64,000 bases of DNA. It comes from Apostichopus japonicus (lineage: Eukaryota; Echinodermata; Holothuroidea; Aspidochirotida; Stichopodidae). Location of the stretch: contig NC_092583.1 in NCBI RefSeq assembly GCF_037975245.1, positions 5,863,264 to 5,927,263 of the forward strand, read 5' to 3'. The notes under the pieces were generated by a model. The model worked only from the letters and a program-made list of their open reading frames with translations, was not told the origin of the DNA and ran no database searches. How positions within the stretch are numbered: the stretch's first letter is position 1; each line of letters opens with the position of its first letter. Shown here in pieces: positions 52,901-64,000 of this stretch. A program made the position numbers and the translations under genes.

Positions 52901-55900
52901 ATGGTCGGTACCGATCAATGGAATGTGTGGTACCGATCAATCGAAAGTGTGGTATCGATGAATCGAATGTGCACTACCGATTAATCGAATGAGCGGTATC
53001 GATGAATCGAATGTGCAGTACCGATGAATCGAGTGTGCGGTACCGATGAATCGAATGTTCGGTACCGATTTATCGAATGTGCGTTACCAATCAATCGAAT
53101 GTGCGTTACCGAACAATCGAATGTGCGCTACCGATCAATCAAATGTGCGGTACCGATAAATCGAATGTTCGGTACCTATCAGTCGAATGTGCGGTACCGA
53201 TTAATCGAACGTTCGGTACCGATCAATCGAATGTGCAGTACCAATCAATCGAATGTGCGGTACCAATCAATCGAATGTGTGGTACCGATCAATCGAAAGT
53301 GTGGTATCGATGAATCGAATGTGCGGTACCGATCAATCGAATGTTCGGTACCGGTCAATGGAATATGTCGTATCGATCAATCGAATGTGCGTTACCGATC
53401 AAAAGAATGTTCGGTACCGAGGAAGTCAATGTGCGGTACCGATCATACGAATGTGCGGTACCGATCAATCGAATGGTCGGTACCGATCAATCGAATGTGC
53501 AGTAAAGATCAATCCAATATTCGGTACTTATCAATCGAATGTGCCGCACCGAACATTCGAATGTTCGGTACCGATCAATTGAGTATGCGGTATCGATCAA
53601 TCGAATTTCGGTACCGATCAATCGAATGTGCCGCACCGAACATTCGAATGTTCGGTTCCGATCAATTGAGTATGCGGTATCGATCAATCGAATTTCGGTA
53701 CCTATCAATCGAATGTGAGTTACCGAACAATCGAATGTGCGCTACCGATTAATGGAATGAGCGGTATCGATGAATCGAATGTGCAGTACCGATCAATCGA
53801 ATGTGCGGTACTGATAAATCGAATGTACTGTACCGATCGATCGAATGTGCGATACCGATGAATCGAATGTGCGGTGCCGATCAATCGAATGTGCGGTATC
53901 GGTAAATCGAATATGCCGTATCGATCGATGGAATGTGCGTTGCCGATCAAAAGAATGTTCGGTACCGATGAAACGAATGTGCGGTATTGATCATACGAAC
54001 GTGCGGTACCGATCAATCGAATGTGCGGTAACGAACATTCGAATGTGCAGAACCGATCAATCGAATGTAACTTACCGATCAATCGAACGTCCGGAACTGA
54101 CCAATCGAATGTTCGGTACCGATCAATCGAATGTGCGGTATCGATGAATTGAATGTGCGGTACCGATCAATCGAATGTTCGGTATCGATCATACGAATGT
54201 TCGGTACCGATCAATCGAATGTGCCGCACCGAACATCCGAATGTGCGGTACCGATCAATCGAATGTGCGGTACTGAACATTCGAATGTGCGGAACCGATC
54301 GATCGAATGTGCAGAACCGATCAATCGAATGTAACTTACCGATTAATCGAATGTTCGGAACCGACCAATCGAATGTTCGGTACCGATCAATCGAATGTGC
54401 GGTATCGATGAATCGAACGTGCGGTACCGATCAATCGAATGTGCGGTACCGATAAATCGAATGTACGGTACAGATTAATAGAATGTGCGGTTTCCATCAA
54501 TTGAATGTGCGCTACCGATAAATCGAATGTGCGGTACCGATCAATCGAATGTTCGGTACCGATCAATCTAATGTTCGGTTCCGATCAATTGAGTATGCGG
54601 TATCGATCAATCGAATTTCGGTACCGATCAATCGAATGTGTGGTACCGATTAATCGAATATGCGTTACCAATCAATCGAATGTGAGTTACCGAACAATCG
54701 AATATTCGGTACCGATCAATCGAATGTGCAGTATCGATCAATCGAATGTTCGGTGCTTATCAATCGAATGTGAGTTACCGAACAATCGAATGTACGCTAC
54801 CGATTAATCGAATGAGCGGTATCGATGAATCGAATGTGCGGTACCCATCAATCGAATGTGCGGCACCGATGAATCGAAAGTGTGGTACCGATCAATCGAA
54901 TGTGCAGTATCGATCAATCGAATGTTCGGTACTTATCAATCGAATGTGCGGCACCGATCAATCGATTGTACGCTACCGATTAATCGAATGAGCGGTATCG
55001 ATGAATCGAATGTTCGGAACCGACGAATCGAATGTTCGGTACCGATCAATCGAATGATCGGTACAGTATAATCGAATGTGCGTTACCAATCAATCGAATG
55101 TTCGGTACCTATCAATCGAATGTTCGGTACCGATCAATCGAATGTTCGGTACCGATCAATCGAATGTGCGGTACCGGTCAATGTAATATGTCGTATCGAT
55201 CAATCGAATGTGCGTTACCGATCAAAAGAGTGTTCGGTACCGATAAATCGATTGTGCGGTGCCGTTAAACCTAAATGTGCGTTGCCGATCAATCGAATAT
55301 GCTGTACCGATCAATCGAATGTGCTGTACCGATCAATCGATTGAGCGGTACCGATCAATCGAATGTGCGGTACCGATCAATCGAATGTGCGGTTCCAATT
55401 AATCGAATGTGCGGTTCTGATTAATCGAATGTGCGGTACCGATCAATCGAATGTGTGGTACCGATCAATCGAATGTGCGGTACCGATAAATCGATTGTAC
55501 GGTGCTGTTAAACATAATGTTCGTTGCCGATCAATCTAATGTGCGGTACCGATCAATCGAATGTGCGGTTCCAATTAATCGAATGTGCGGTTCCGATTAA
55601 TCGAATGTGCGGTACCGATCAATCGAATGTGTGGTACCGATCAATCGAATGTTCGGTACCGATCAATCGATTGTGCGGTACAGTTAAATTGAATGTGCGT
55701 TGCCGATTAATCGATTATACTTTACCGATCAATCGAATGTGTGGTACCGATCAATCGAATGTGCATTGCCAATCAATCAAATGTGCGGTACCGATAAATC
55801 GATTGTGCGTTGCCTATAAATCGAATGTGCGGTACCGATCAATCGAATGAGCGGTACCGATCAATCGAATGTGCGTTACCGATCAATCGAATGTGCGGTA

Positions 55901-57408
55901 TCGATAAATCGAATGTGCGGTGTATTTAAATAAAATTATCTGTACCGATAAATCGAAGGTGCGGTACCGATCAATCGAATGTGCGGTATCGATTAATCGA
56001 TTGTGCGGTACGGATAAATCGAATGTGCGTTCCCCATCAATCGAATGTGCGGTACCGATAAATCGAATGTGCGTTGCCGATAAATCGAATGTGCGGTAAC
56101 GATAATTCGAATGTGCGGCACCGATCAATCGAACGTGCGTTCTCGATTAATCGATTATGCTTTACCGATCAATTGAATGTGCTTTACCGATCAATCGAAT
56201 GTGCGTTACCGATCAATCGAATGTGCGGTACATTTAAATCGAATGTGCGGTACCGTTAAATCGAATGTTCGGTGCCGATAAATCGATTATGCTTTACCAA
56301 TCAATCGAATGTGCGTTGCCGATCAATCGAATGTGCGGTACCGATAAATCGAATGTGCGTTGCCGATAAATCGAATGTGCGGTACCGATCAATCGAATGT
56401 GCGGTACCGATCAATCGAATGTGCTATGCCGATAAATTGAATGTGCGTTACCGATCAATCGCATGTGCGGTACCAATGAATCGATTGTGCTGTACCGATC
56501 AATCGATTCTGCGGTACCGATCATTCGAATGTGCGGTACCGATCGATCGAATGTGCGTTTCCGATAAATCGAATGTGCGGTACCGATCAATCGAATGTGC
56601 TGTACCGATAAATCGAATGTGCGGTACCGATCAATCGAATGTGCGGTACCGATGAATCGAATGTGCGGTACCGATAAATAGAATACGCGGTACATTTAAA
56701 TAGAATGTGCGGTACCGATTAATCGATTATGCTTTACCGATCAATAGAATGTGTGGTACCGATTAATCGAATGTGCTATGCCGATAAATCGAATGTGCGT
56801 TACCGATCAATGGAATGTGCTTTGCCATTTAATCGATTTTGCTTTACCGATCAATCGAAAGTGTGGTATCGATAAATCGAATGTGCGTTGCCGATAAATC
56901 GAATGTGCGGTACCGATAAATCGAAGGTGCGGTACCGATCAATCGAATGTGCGGTATCGATTAATCGATTGTGCGGTACGGATAAATCGAATGTGCGTTC
57001 CCCATCAATCGAATGTGCGGTACCGATAAATCGAATGTGCGTTGCCGATAAATCGAATGTGCGGTAACGATAATTCGAATGTGCGGCACCGATCAATCGA
57101 ACGTGCGTTCTCGATTAATCGATTATGCTTTACCGATCAATTGAATGTGCTTTACCGATCAATCGAATGTGCGTTACCGATCAATCGAATGTGCGGTACA
57201 TTTAAATCGAATGTGCGGTACCGTTAAATCGAATGTTCGGTGCCGATAAATCGATTATGCTTTACCAATCAATCGAATGTGCGTTGCCGATCAATCGAAT
57301 GTGCGGTACCGATAAATCGAATGTGCGTTGCCGATAAATCGAATGTGCGGTACCGATCAATCGAATGTGCGGTACCGATCAATCGAATGTGCTGTGCCGA
57401 TAAATCGA
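46984..57408 (+). repeat. Tandem duplication with 5,300/5,124-bp period
   Basis: Copy one spans about 46,984-52,283 and copy two about 52,284-57,408. Matching strings at 47,095, 47,724, 48,420 and 49,446 recur at +5,300. Strings at 50,400, 50,950 and 51,918 recur at +5,124. The difference of 176 bases is eight monomers deleted from copy two in its counterpart of about 49,750-50,110. The unit bridges two monomer subdomains, the left-type array and the right-type array. Confidence 0.9.
50759..52280 (+). repeat. 968-bp internal duplication within the 5.3-kb unit
   Basis: Variant strings at 50,759, 50,950 and 51,148 recur at 51,727, 51,918 and 52,116, a spacing of 968 (44 monomers). The same pair is present in the second 5.3-kb copy at 56,074 and 57,042. 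The 968-bp event thus came before the 5.3-kb duplication. Confidence 0.85.
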
Positions 57409-60400
57409 ATGTGCGTTACCGATCAATCGCATGTGCGGTACCAATGAATCGATTGTGCTGTACCGATCAATCGATTTTTCGGTGCCGATAAATAGAATGT
57501 GTGGTATTGCCCATTCGATTGTGCGGTACCGATAAATCGAATGTGCGTTCCCGATCAATAGAAGGTGCGGTACCGATAAATCGAATGTGCGGTACCGATA
57601 AATCGAATGTGCGGTACCGATCAATCGAATGTGCGGTACCGATGAATCGAATGTGCGGTACCGATAAATAGAATACGCGGTACATTTAAATAGAATGTGC
57701 GGTACCGATTAATCGATTATGCTTTACCGATCAATAGAATGTGTGGTACCGATTAATCGAATGTGCTATGCCGATAAATCGAATGTGCGTTACCGATCAA
57801 TGGAATGTGCTTTGCCATTTAATCGATTTTGCTTTACCGATCAATCGAAAGTGTGGTTCCGATAAATCGAATGTGCGTTGCCGATAAATCGAATGTGCGG
57901 TACCGATCAATCGAATGTGCGGTATCGTTAAATCGAATGAGCGGTATCGATAAATCGATTGTGCGGTGCCGTTAAACCTAATGAGCGTTGCCGATGAATC
58001 GAATGTGCGGTACCGATGAATCGAATGTGCGGTACCGATAAATAGAATACGCGGTACATTTAAATAGAATGTGCGGTACCGATTAATCGATTATGCTTTA
58101 CCGATCAATCGAATGTGTGGTACCGATTAATCGAATGTGCGTTGCCGATCAATCAAATGTGCGGTACCGATAAATCGAATGTGCGTTCCCGATCAATGGA
58201 TTGTGCGGTACCGATAAATCGAATGTTCGTTGCAGATAAATCGAAAGTGCGGTACCGATCAATCGAATGTGCGGTACCGATAAATCGAAAATGCGGTACA
58301 GATCAATCGAATGTGCGGTTCCAATAAATCGAATGTGCGGTACCGATCAATCGAATATTGCGTTGCCGATCAATCGGATTTGCGGTACCGATAAATCGAA
58401 TGTGAGTTGCCGATTAATCGAATATGCGGTACCGATCAATCGAATGTGCTATACCGATCAATCGAATGTGCGGTATCGGTCAATCGATTGTGCGGCATCG
58501 ATCAATCGAATGTGCGGTACCGTTAAATCGAATGTTTGTTGCCGATAAATCGACTATGCTTTACCGATCAATCGAATGTGCGGTACCAATTAATCGATTG
58601 TGCTGTACCGATCAATCGAATGTTCGGTATCGATCAATCGAATGTGCGCTACCGTTAAGTCGAATGTTCGTTGTCGATTAATCGACTATGCTTTACGATC
58701 AATCGAATGTGCGTTCCCTATAAATCGAATGAGCGAAAACCGATCAATAGAATGTGCGGTACCGATAAATCGAATGTGCGATACATTTAAATAGAATGTG
58801 CGCTACCTTTAAATCGAATGTGCGTTGCCTATAAATCGATTATGCTTTACCGATCAATCGAATGTGCGGTACCGATGAATCGAATGTGCGGTACATTTAT
58901 ATAGAATGTGCGGTACCGATAAATCAAATGTGTGGTACCGATCAATCGATTGTGCGGTACCGATCAATCGAATGTGCGGTACCGATAAATCGAATGTGCG
59001 GTACATTTAAATAGAATGTGCGTTGCCGATAAATCAAATGTTTGCGGTACCGATCAAGCGAATGTGCGGTTTCGATCAATCGAAAATGCGGTACAGATCA
59101 ATCGAATGTACGGTTCCAATAAATCGAATGGGCGGTACCGATAATTCGAATGTGCGGTACCGATCAATCGAATTTGTGGTACCGATCAATCGAATGTGCG
59201 TTGTCGATAAATCGGATGTGAGGTACGGAGAAATCGAATGTGCGGTATCGATCAATCGAATGTGCGTTACCGATAAATCGAATGTGCGTTTCCGATAAAT
59301 CGAATGTGCGGTACCGATCAATCGAATGTGCCATGCCGATAAATCGAATGTGCGTTATCGAATGTGCGCTATCGATAAATCGAAAGTGCTGTACCGATCA
59401 ATCGAATGTGCGGTTCCAATAAATAGAATGTGCGGTACCGAAAAATCGAATGTTCGGTACCGATCAATCGAATGTGCGGTACCGATAAATCGAATGTGCG
59501 TTGCCTATCAATCGATTCTGCGGTACCGATCAATCGAATGTGCGGTACCGATCGATCGAATGTGCGGTACCGATAAATCCAATGTCAGTTGCCGATTAAT
59601 AGATTATGCGGTGTCGATCAATCGATTGTGCGGTGCCGATAAATCGAATGTGTGGTATTGCCCAATCGATTGTGCGGTACCGATAAATCGAATGTGCGTT
59701 CCCGATCAATAGAAGGTGCGGTACCGATAAATCGAATGTGCGGTACCGATAAATCGAGTGTGCGGTACCGATCAATCGAATGTGCGGTACCGATCAATCG
59801 AATTTGTGGTACCGATCAATTGAATGTGCGTTGTCGATCAATTGGATGTGCGGTACCGAGAAATCGAATGTGCGGTACCGATCAATCGAATGTGCGGTTT
59901 CGATCAATTGATTGTTCCGTACCGATAAATCGAATGTGCGTTACCGATAAATCGAATGTGCGATGTCGATCAATTGGATGTGCGGTACCGATCAATCGAA
60001 TGTGCGGTACCGATCAATCGAATGTGCGTTCCCGATCAATCGAATGTGCGTTTCCGATAAATCGAATGTGCGTTACCGATAAATCGAATGTGCGGTACCG
60101 ATCAGTCGAATGTGCCATGCCGATAAATGGAATGTGCGTTACCGATCAATCGAATGTGCATTACCGATAAATCGAATGTGCGGTTCATTTAAATAGAATA
60201 TGCGGTACCGAAAGATCGAATGTGCGGTACCAATCAATCGAATGTGCGTTCCCGATCAATCGAATGTGCGTTACCGATAAATCGATTGTGCTGTGCCGTT
60301 GACCTAAGTGCGTTGTCGATCAATCGAATGTGCGGTACCGATCAATCGAATGTGCGGTACCAATCAATCGAATGTGCGGTACCGATCGATCGAATGTGCG

Positions 60401-63400
60401 GTACCGATAAATCGAATGTGCGTTGCCGATTAATAGATTATGCGGTGTCGATCAATCGAGTTTGCGGTACCGATCGATCGAATGTGCGTTTCCGATAAAT
60501 CGAATGTGCGTTGGCGATAAATCGAATGTGCGGTACCGATCAATCGAATGTGCGGCACCGATCAATCGAATGTGCGGTACCGATCAATCGAATGTGCGTT
60601 GTCGATTTATCCATTGGGCGGTACCGATCAATCGAATGTGCGCTACCGTTAAATCGAATGTGGGTTGGCTATTAATCGATTATGCTTTACCGATTAATCG
60701 AATGTGCGGTACCGATAAATCGATTGTGCGATGCCGATTAATAGAAGGTGTCCGATGTCGATCAATCGAATGTGCGGTACCGATCAATCGAATGTGCGGT
60801 ACCGATATATAGAATGTGCGGTACATTTATATAGAATGTGCGGTACCGATAAATCAAATGTGCGGTACCGATCAATCGAATGTGCGGTATCGATCAATCG
60901 AATGTGCGGTACCGATCAATCGAAAGTGCGGTACCGTTCAATCGAATGTCCGGTTCCAATAATTCGAATGTGCGGTACCGATCAGTCAAATATGCGGTAC
61001 CGATCAATCGAATGTCCGGTACCGATCAATCGAATGTGCGGTACCGATAAATAGAATGTTCGGTACATTTAAATCGAATGTGCGGTACCGATAAATCAAA
61101 TGTGCGGTACCGATCAATCGAATGTGCGGTATCGATCAATCGAATTTGTGGTACCGATCAATCGAATGTGCGGTACCGATAAATCGAATGTGCGGTACAT
61201 TTATATAGAATGTGCGGTACCGATAAATCAAATGTGCGGTACCGATCAATCGAATGTGCGGTATCGATCAATCGAATGAGCGGTATCGATCAATCGAACG
61301 TGCGGTACCGATCAATGGAAAGTGCGGTACCGTTCAATCGAATGTGCGGTTCCAATAAATCGAATGTGCGGTACCGATCAATCGAATGTCCGGTACCGAT
61401 CAATCGAATGTGCGGTACCGATAAATAGAATGTGCGGTACATTTAAATCGAATGTGCGGTACCGATAAATCAAATGTGCGGTACCGATTAATCGAATGTG
61501 CGGTATCGATCAATGGAATGAGCGGTACCGATAAATCGATTGTGCTGTGCCGTTAAATCGAATGTGCGGTGCCGATAAATCGAATGTGCGGTACCGATCA
61601 ATCGAATGTGCGGTACCGATCAATCGAATGTGCGGTACCGTTAAATCGAATGTGCGTTGCCGATAAATCGAATGTGCGGTACCGATCAGTCAAATGTGCG
61701 GTACCGATCAATCGAATGTGCGGTACCGATCAATCGAATGTGCGGTACCGATCAATCGAAAGTGCGGTACCGATCAATCGAATGTGCGGTACCAATGAAT
61801 CGAATGTGCGGTACCGATCAATCGAATGTACGGTACCGATCAATCGAATGTGCGGTACCGATAAATAGAATGTGCGGTTCATCTAAATAGAATGTGCGGT
61901 ACCGATAAATCAAATGTGTGGTACCGATAAATCGAATGTGCGGTGCCGATAAATCGAATGTGCGGTACCGATCAATAGAATGTGCGGTTCAGTTAAATAG
62001 AATGTGCGGTACCGATAAATAGAATGTGCGGTTCATCTAAATAGAATGTGCGGTACTGATAAATCAAATGTGTGGTACCGATAAATCGAATGTGCGGTAC
62101 CAATTAATCGATCGTGCTGTACCGATCAATCGAATGTGCGGTACCGATCAATCGAATGTGCGGTACCGTTAAATGGAATGTGCGTTGCCATTTAATCGAT
62201 TTTGCTTTACCGATCAATCAAATGTGTGGTTCCGATAAATCGAATGTGCGTTGCCGATAAATCGAATGTGCGGTACCGATCAATCGAATGTGCGGTACCG
62301 ATAAATCGAATGTGCGGTATACATCAATCGAATGAGCGGTACCGATAAATCGATTGTGCCGTGCCGTTAAACCTAATGTGCGTTCCCGATCAATCGAATG
62401 TGCGGTACCGATCAATCGAATGTGCGGTACCGATATATCGAATGTGCGGTATCCATCAAACGAATGTGCGGTACCGATAAATCGATTGTGCCGTGCCGTT
62501 AAACCTAATGTGCGTTGCCGATCAATCGAAAGTGCGGTACCGTTCAATCGAATGTGCGGTTCCAATAAATCGAATGTGCGGTACCGATCAATCGAATGTC
62601 CGGTACCGATCAATCGAATGTGCGGTACCGATAAATAGAATGTGCGGTACATTTAAATCGAATGTGCGGTACCGATAAATCAAATGTGCGGTACCGATTA
62701 ATCGAATGTGCGGTATCGATCAATGGAATGAGCGGTAAAGATAAATCGATTGTGCGGTGCCGTTAAATCCAATGTGCGGTGCCGATAAATCGAATGTGCG
62801 GTACCGATCAATCGAATGTGCGGTACCAATTAATCGATCGTGCTGTACCGATCAATCGATTGTGCGGTACCGATCAATCGAATGTGCGGTACCGTTAAAT
62901 CGAATGTGCGTTGCCGATAAATCGAATGTGCGGTACCGATCAGTCAAATGTGCGATACCGATCAATCGAATGTGCGGTACCGATCAATCGAATGTGCGGT
63001 ACCGATCAATCGAATGTGCGGTACCAATTAATCGAATGTGCGGTACCGTTAAATCGAATGTGCGTTGCCGATAAATCGAATGTGCGGTACCGATCAGTCA
63101 AATGTGCGATACCGATCAATCGAATGTGCGGTACCGATCAATCGAATGTGCGGTACCAATCAATCGAATGTGCGGAATCGATCAATCGAATGTGCGGTAC
63201 TGATCAATCGTATGTGCGGTACTGATCAATCGAATGTGCGGTACCAATGAATCGATTGTGCTGTACCCATCAATCGATTCTGCGGGACCGATCAATCGAT
63301 TGTGCGGTACCGATCAATCGATTTTGCTTTACCGATCAATCGAATGTGTGGTTCCGATAAATCGAATGTACGTTGCCGATAAATCGAATGTGCGGTGCCG

Positions 63401-64000
63401 TTAAATCGAATGTGCGGTGCCGATAAATCGAATATGCGGTATCGATCAATCGAACGTGCGGTACCAATTAATCGATCGTGCTGTACCGATCAATCGATTG
63501 TGCAGTACCGTTAAATAGAATGTGCGGTTCCAATAAATCGAATGTGCGGTACCGATAAATCAAATGTGCGGTACCGATTAATCGAATGTGCGGTATCGAT
63601 CAATGGAATGAGCGGTACCGATAAATCGATTGTGCTGTGCCGTTAAATCGAATGTGCGGTGCCGATAAATCGAATGTGCGGTACCGATCAATCGAATGTG
63701 CGGTACCGATCAATCGAATGTGCGGTACCGTTAAATCGAATGTGCGTTGCCGATAAATCGAATGTGCGGTACCGATCAGTCAAATGTGCGGTACCGATCA
63801 ATCGAATGTGCGGTACCGATCAATCGAATGTGCGGTACCGATCAATCGAAAGTGCGGTACCGATCAATCGAATGTGCGGTACCAATGAATCGAATGTGCG
63901 GTACCGATCAATCGAATGTACGGTACCGATCAATCGAATGTGCGGTACCGATAAATAGAATGTGAGGTTCATCTAAATAGAATGTGCGGTACCGATAAAT
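57409..64000 (+). repeat. Right-hand array domain with mixed monomers and shorter duplications
   Basis: This part is rich in monomers of the types GCGTTGCCGATAAATCG, TTATGCTTTACC and GGTACATTTAAATAGAATG, which are rare left of 50 kb. Two duplications are visible: 61,569-61,890 recurs at 63,659-63,965 (offset 2,090, 95 monomers) and about 61,310-61,480 recurs at about 62,520-62,690 (offset 1,210, 55 monomers). A block containing AATAGAATACGCGGTACATTTAAATAG-type monomers occurs near 51,550, 56,670, 57,665 and 58,030. The array continues past the window end. Confidence 0.85.

Larger units (their letters stand above)
11409..64000 (+). repeat. 22-bp satellite array, about 2,390 monomers, continuing beyond the window
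   Basis: From about 11,409 to the last base the sequence is one head-to-tail array of a 22-bp monomer in a single orientation. The core is GGTACCGATCAATCGAAT; counting the leading C as position 1, positions 20-22 after that core are GTG. The monomer contains the palindrome CGGTACCG and three CpG dinucleotides. Common variants are at position 3 (G to T or C), 6 (C to T), 11 (C to A, G or T, the most variable base) and 22 (G to T). No unrelated insertion of any size was seen inside the array. The first unit (11,409-11,428) is degenerate, which suggests that the left boundary is natural. Function unknown; it could be heterochromatic, pericentromeric or subtelomeric satellite. Confidence 0.97.

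Noticed and set aside
11379-64000. Hundreds of open frames of 60-315 codons in the array, on both strands
   Set aside because: They are the translation of a 22-bp repeat whose consensus has no plus-strand stop. They overlap in different frames, start and stop at random variant monomers, and have no splice, promoter or domain support.
11409-64000. CRISPR-like regular repeats
   Set aside because: Repeats are contiguous with no unique spacers, and the context is eukaryotic with no cas genes.
11409-64000. Telomere repeat or assembly filler
   Set aside because: The 22-bp unit does not resemble TTAGGG-type telomere repeats, and the variant strings are structured and internally consistent, unlike filler. 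An assembly artefact in exact copy number remains possible.

Overview
This is a 64 kb piece of eukaryotic nuclear DNA, most likely from an animal. The support is a non-LTR retrotransposon reverse transcriptase remnant, a probable Ty3/gypsy remnant, short non-autonomous DNA transposons with 8-bp target-site duplications, mononucleotide runs, and a very large tandem array. The style (many small transposons starting CAGGGGCGTAG-like, TAGGCCTA-type words) suggests a marine invertebrate, perhaps a deuterostome, but nothing here fixes the taxon. No complete protein-coding gene, tRNA, rRNA or prokaryotic-type operon was found.

Left part, about 1-11,408: low-density, repeat-littered DNA. It holds an AT-rich dyad-repeat patch (2806-3075), small tandem repeats (3690-3756, 5059-5098), one speculative exon (about 4527-4842), a 5'-truncated LINE reverse transcriptase on the minus strand (5530-6543), a roughly 0.5-kb unit present three times in tandem (about 6570-7870), two intact hAT-like MITEs with perfect terminal inverted repeats and perfect 8-bp target duplications (8497-9163 and 10537-11381), and small gypsy-like and LINE-like coding scraps between them.

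Right part, about 11,409 to the window end: an uninterrupted array of a 22-bp satellite (roughly 2,390 monomers) that runs off the window. The monomer core is GGTACCGATCAATCGAAT; the four other bases are TGTG before the next C, see the array entry. It is organised at several scales: 22-bp monomers, blocks of 0.57-1.2 kb, and long near-identical tandem duplications with periods of 2,440, 2,770, 4,221-4,243, 5,099 and 5,124-5,300 bp, plus dispersed copies up to about 22 kb apart. Offsets are multiples of 22 bp minus a small integer, and the remainder can be explained by rare 21-bp monomers that travel with the blocks. From about 50.1 kb rightwards the monomer mix changes, giving a distinct subdomain.

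The array consensus has no stop codon in any plus-strand frame and contains ATG, so it produces hundreds of overlapping open frames encoding a 22-residue periodic peptide. I treat these as a by-product of the repeat, not as genes. The main points of interest are the nested duplication history, the 21-bp marker monomers, the CpG-rich monomer with CpG-decay-like variants, and a precise hAT insertion about 30 bp from the array edge.
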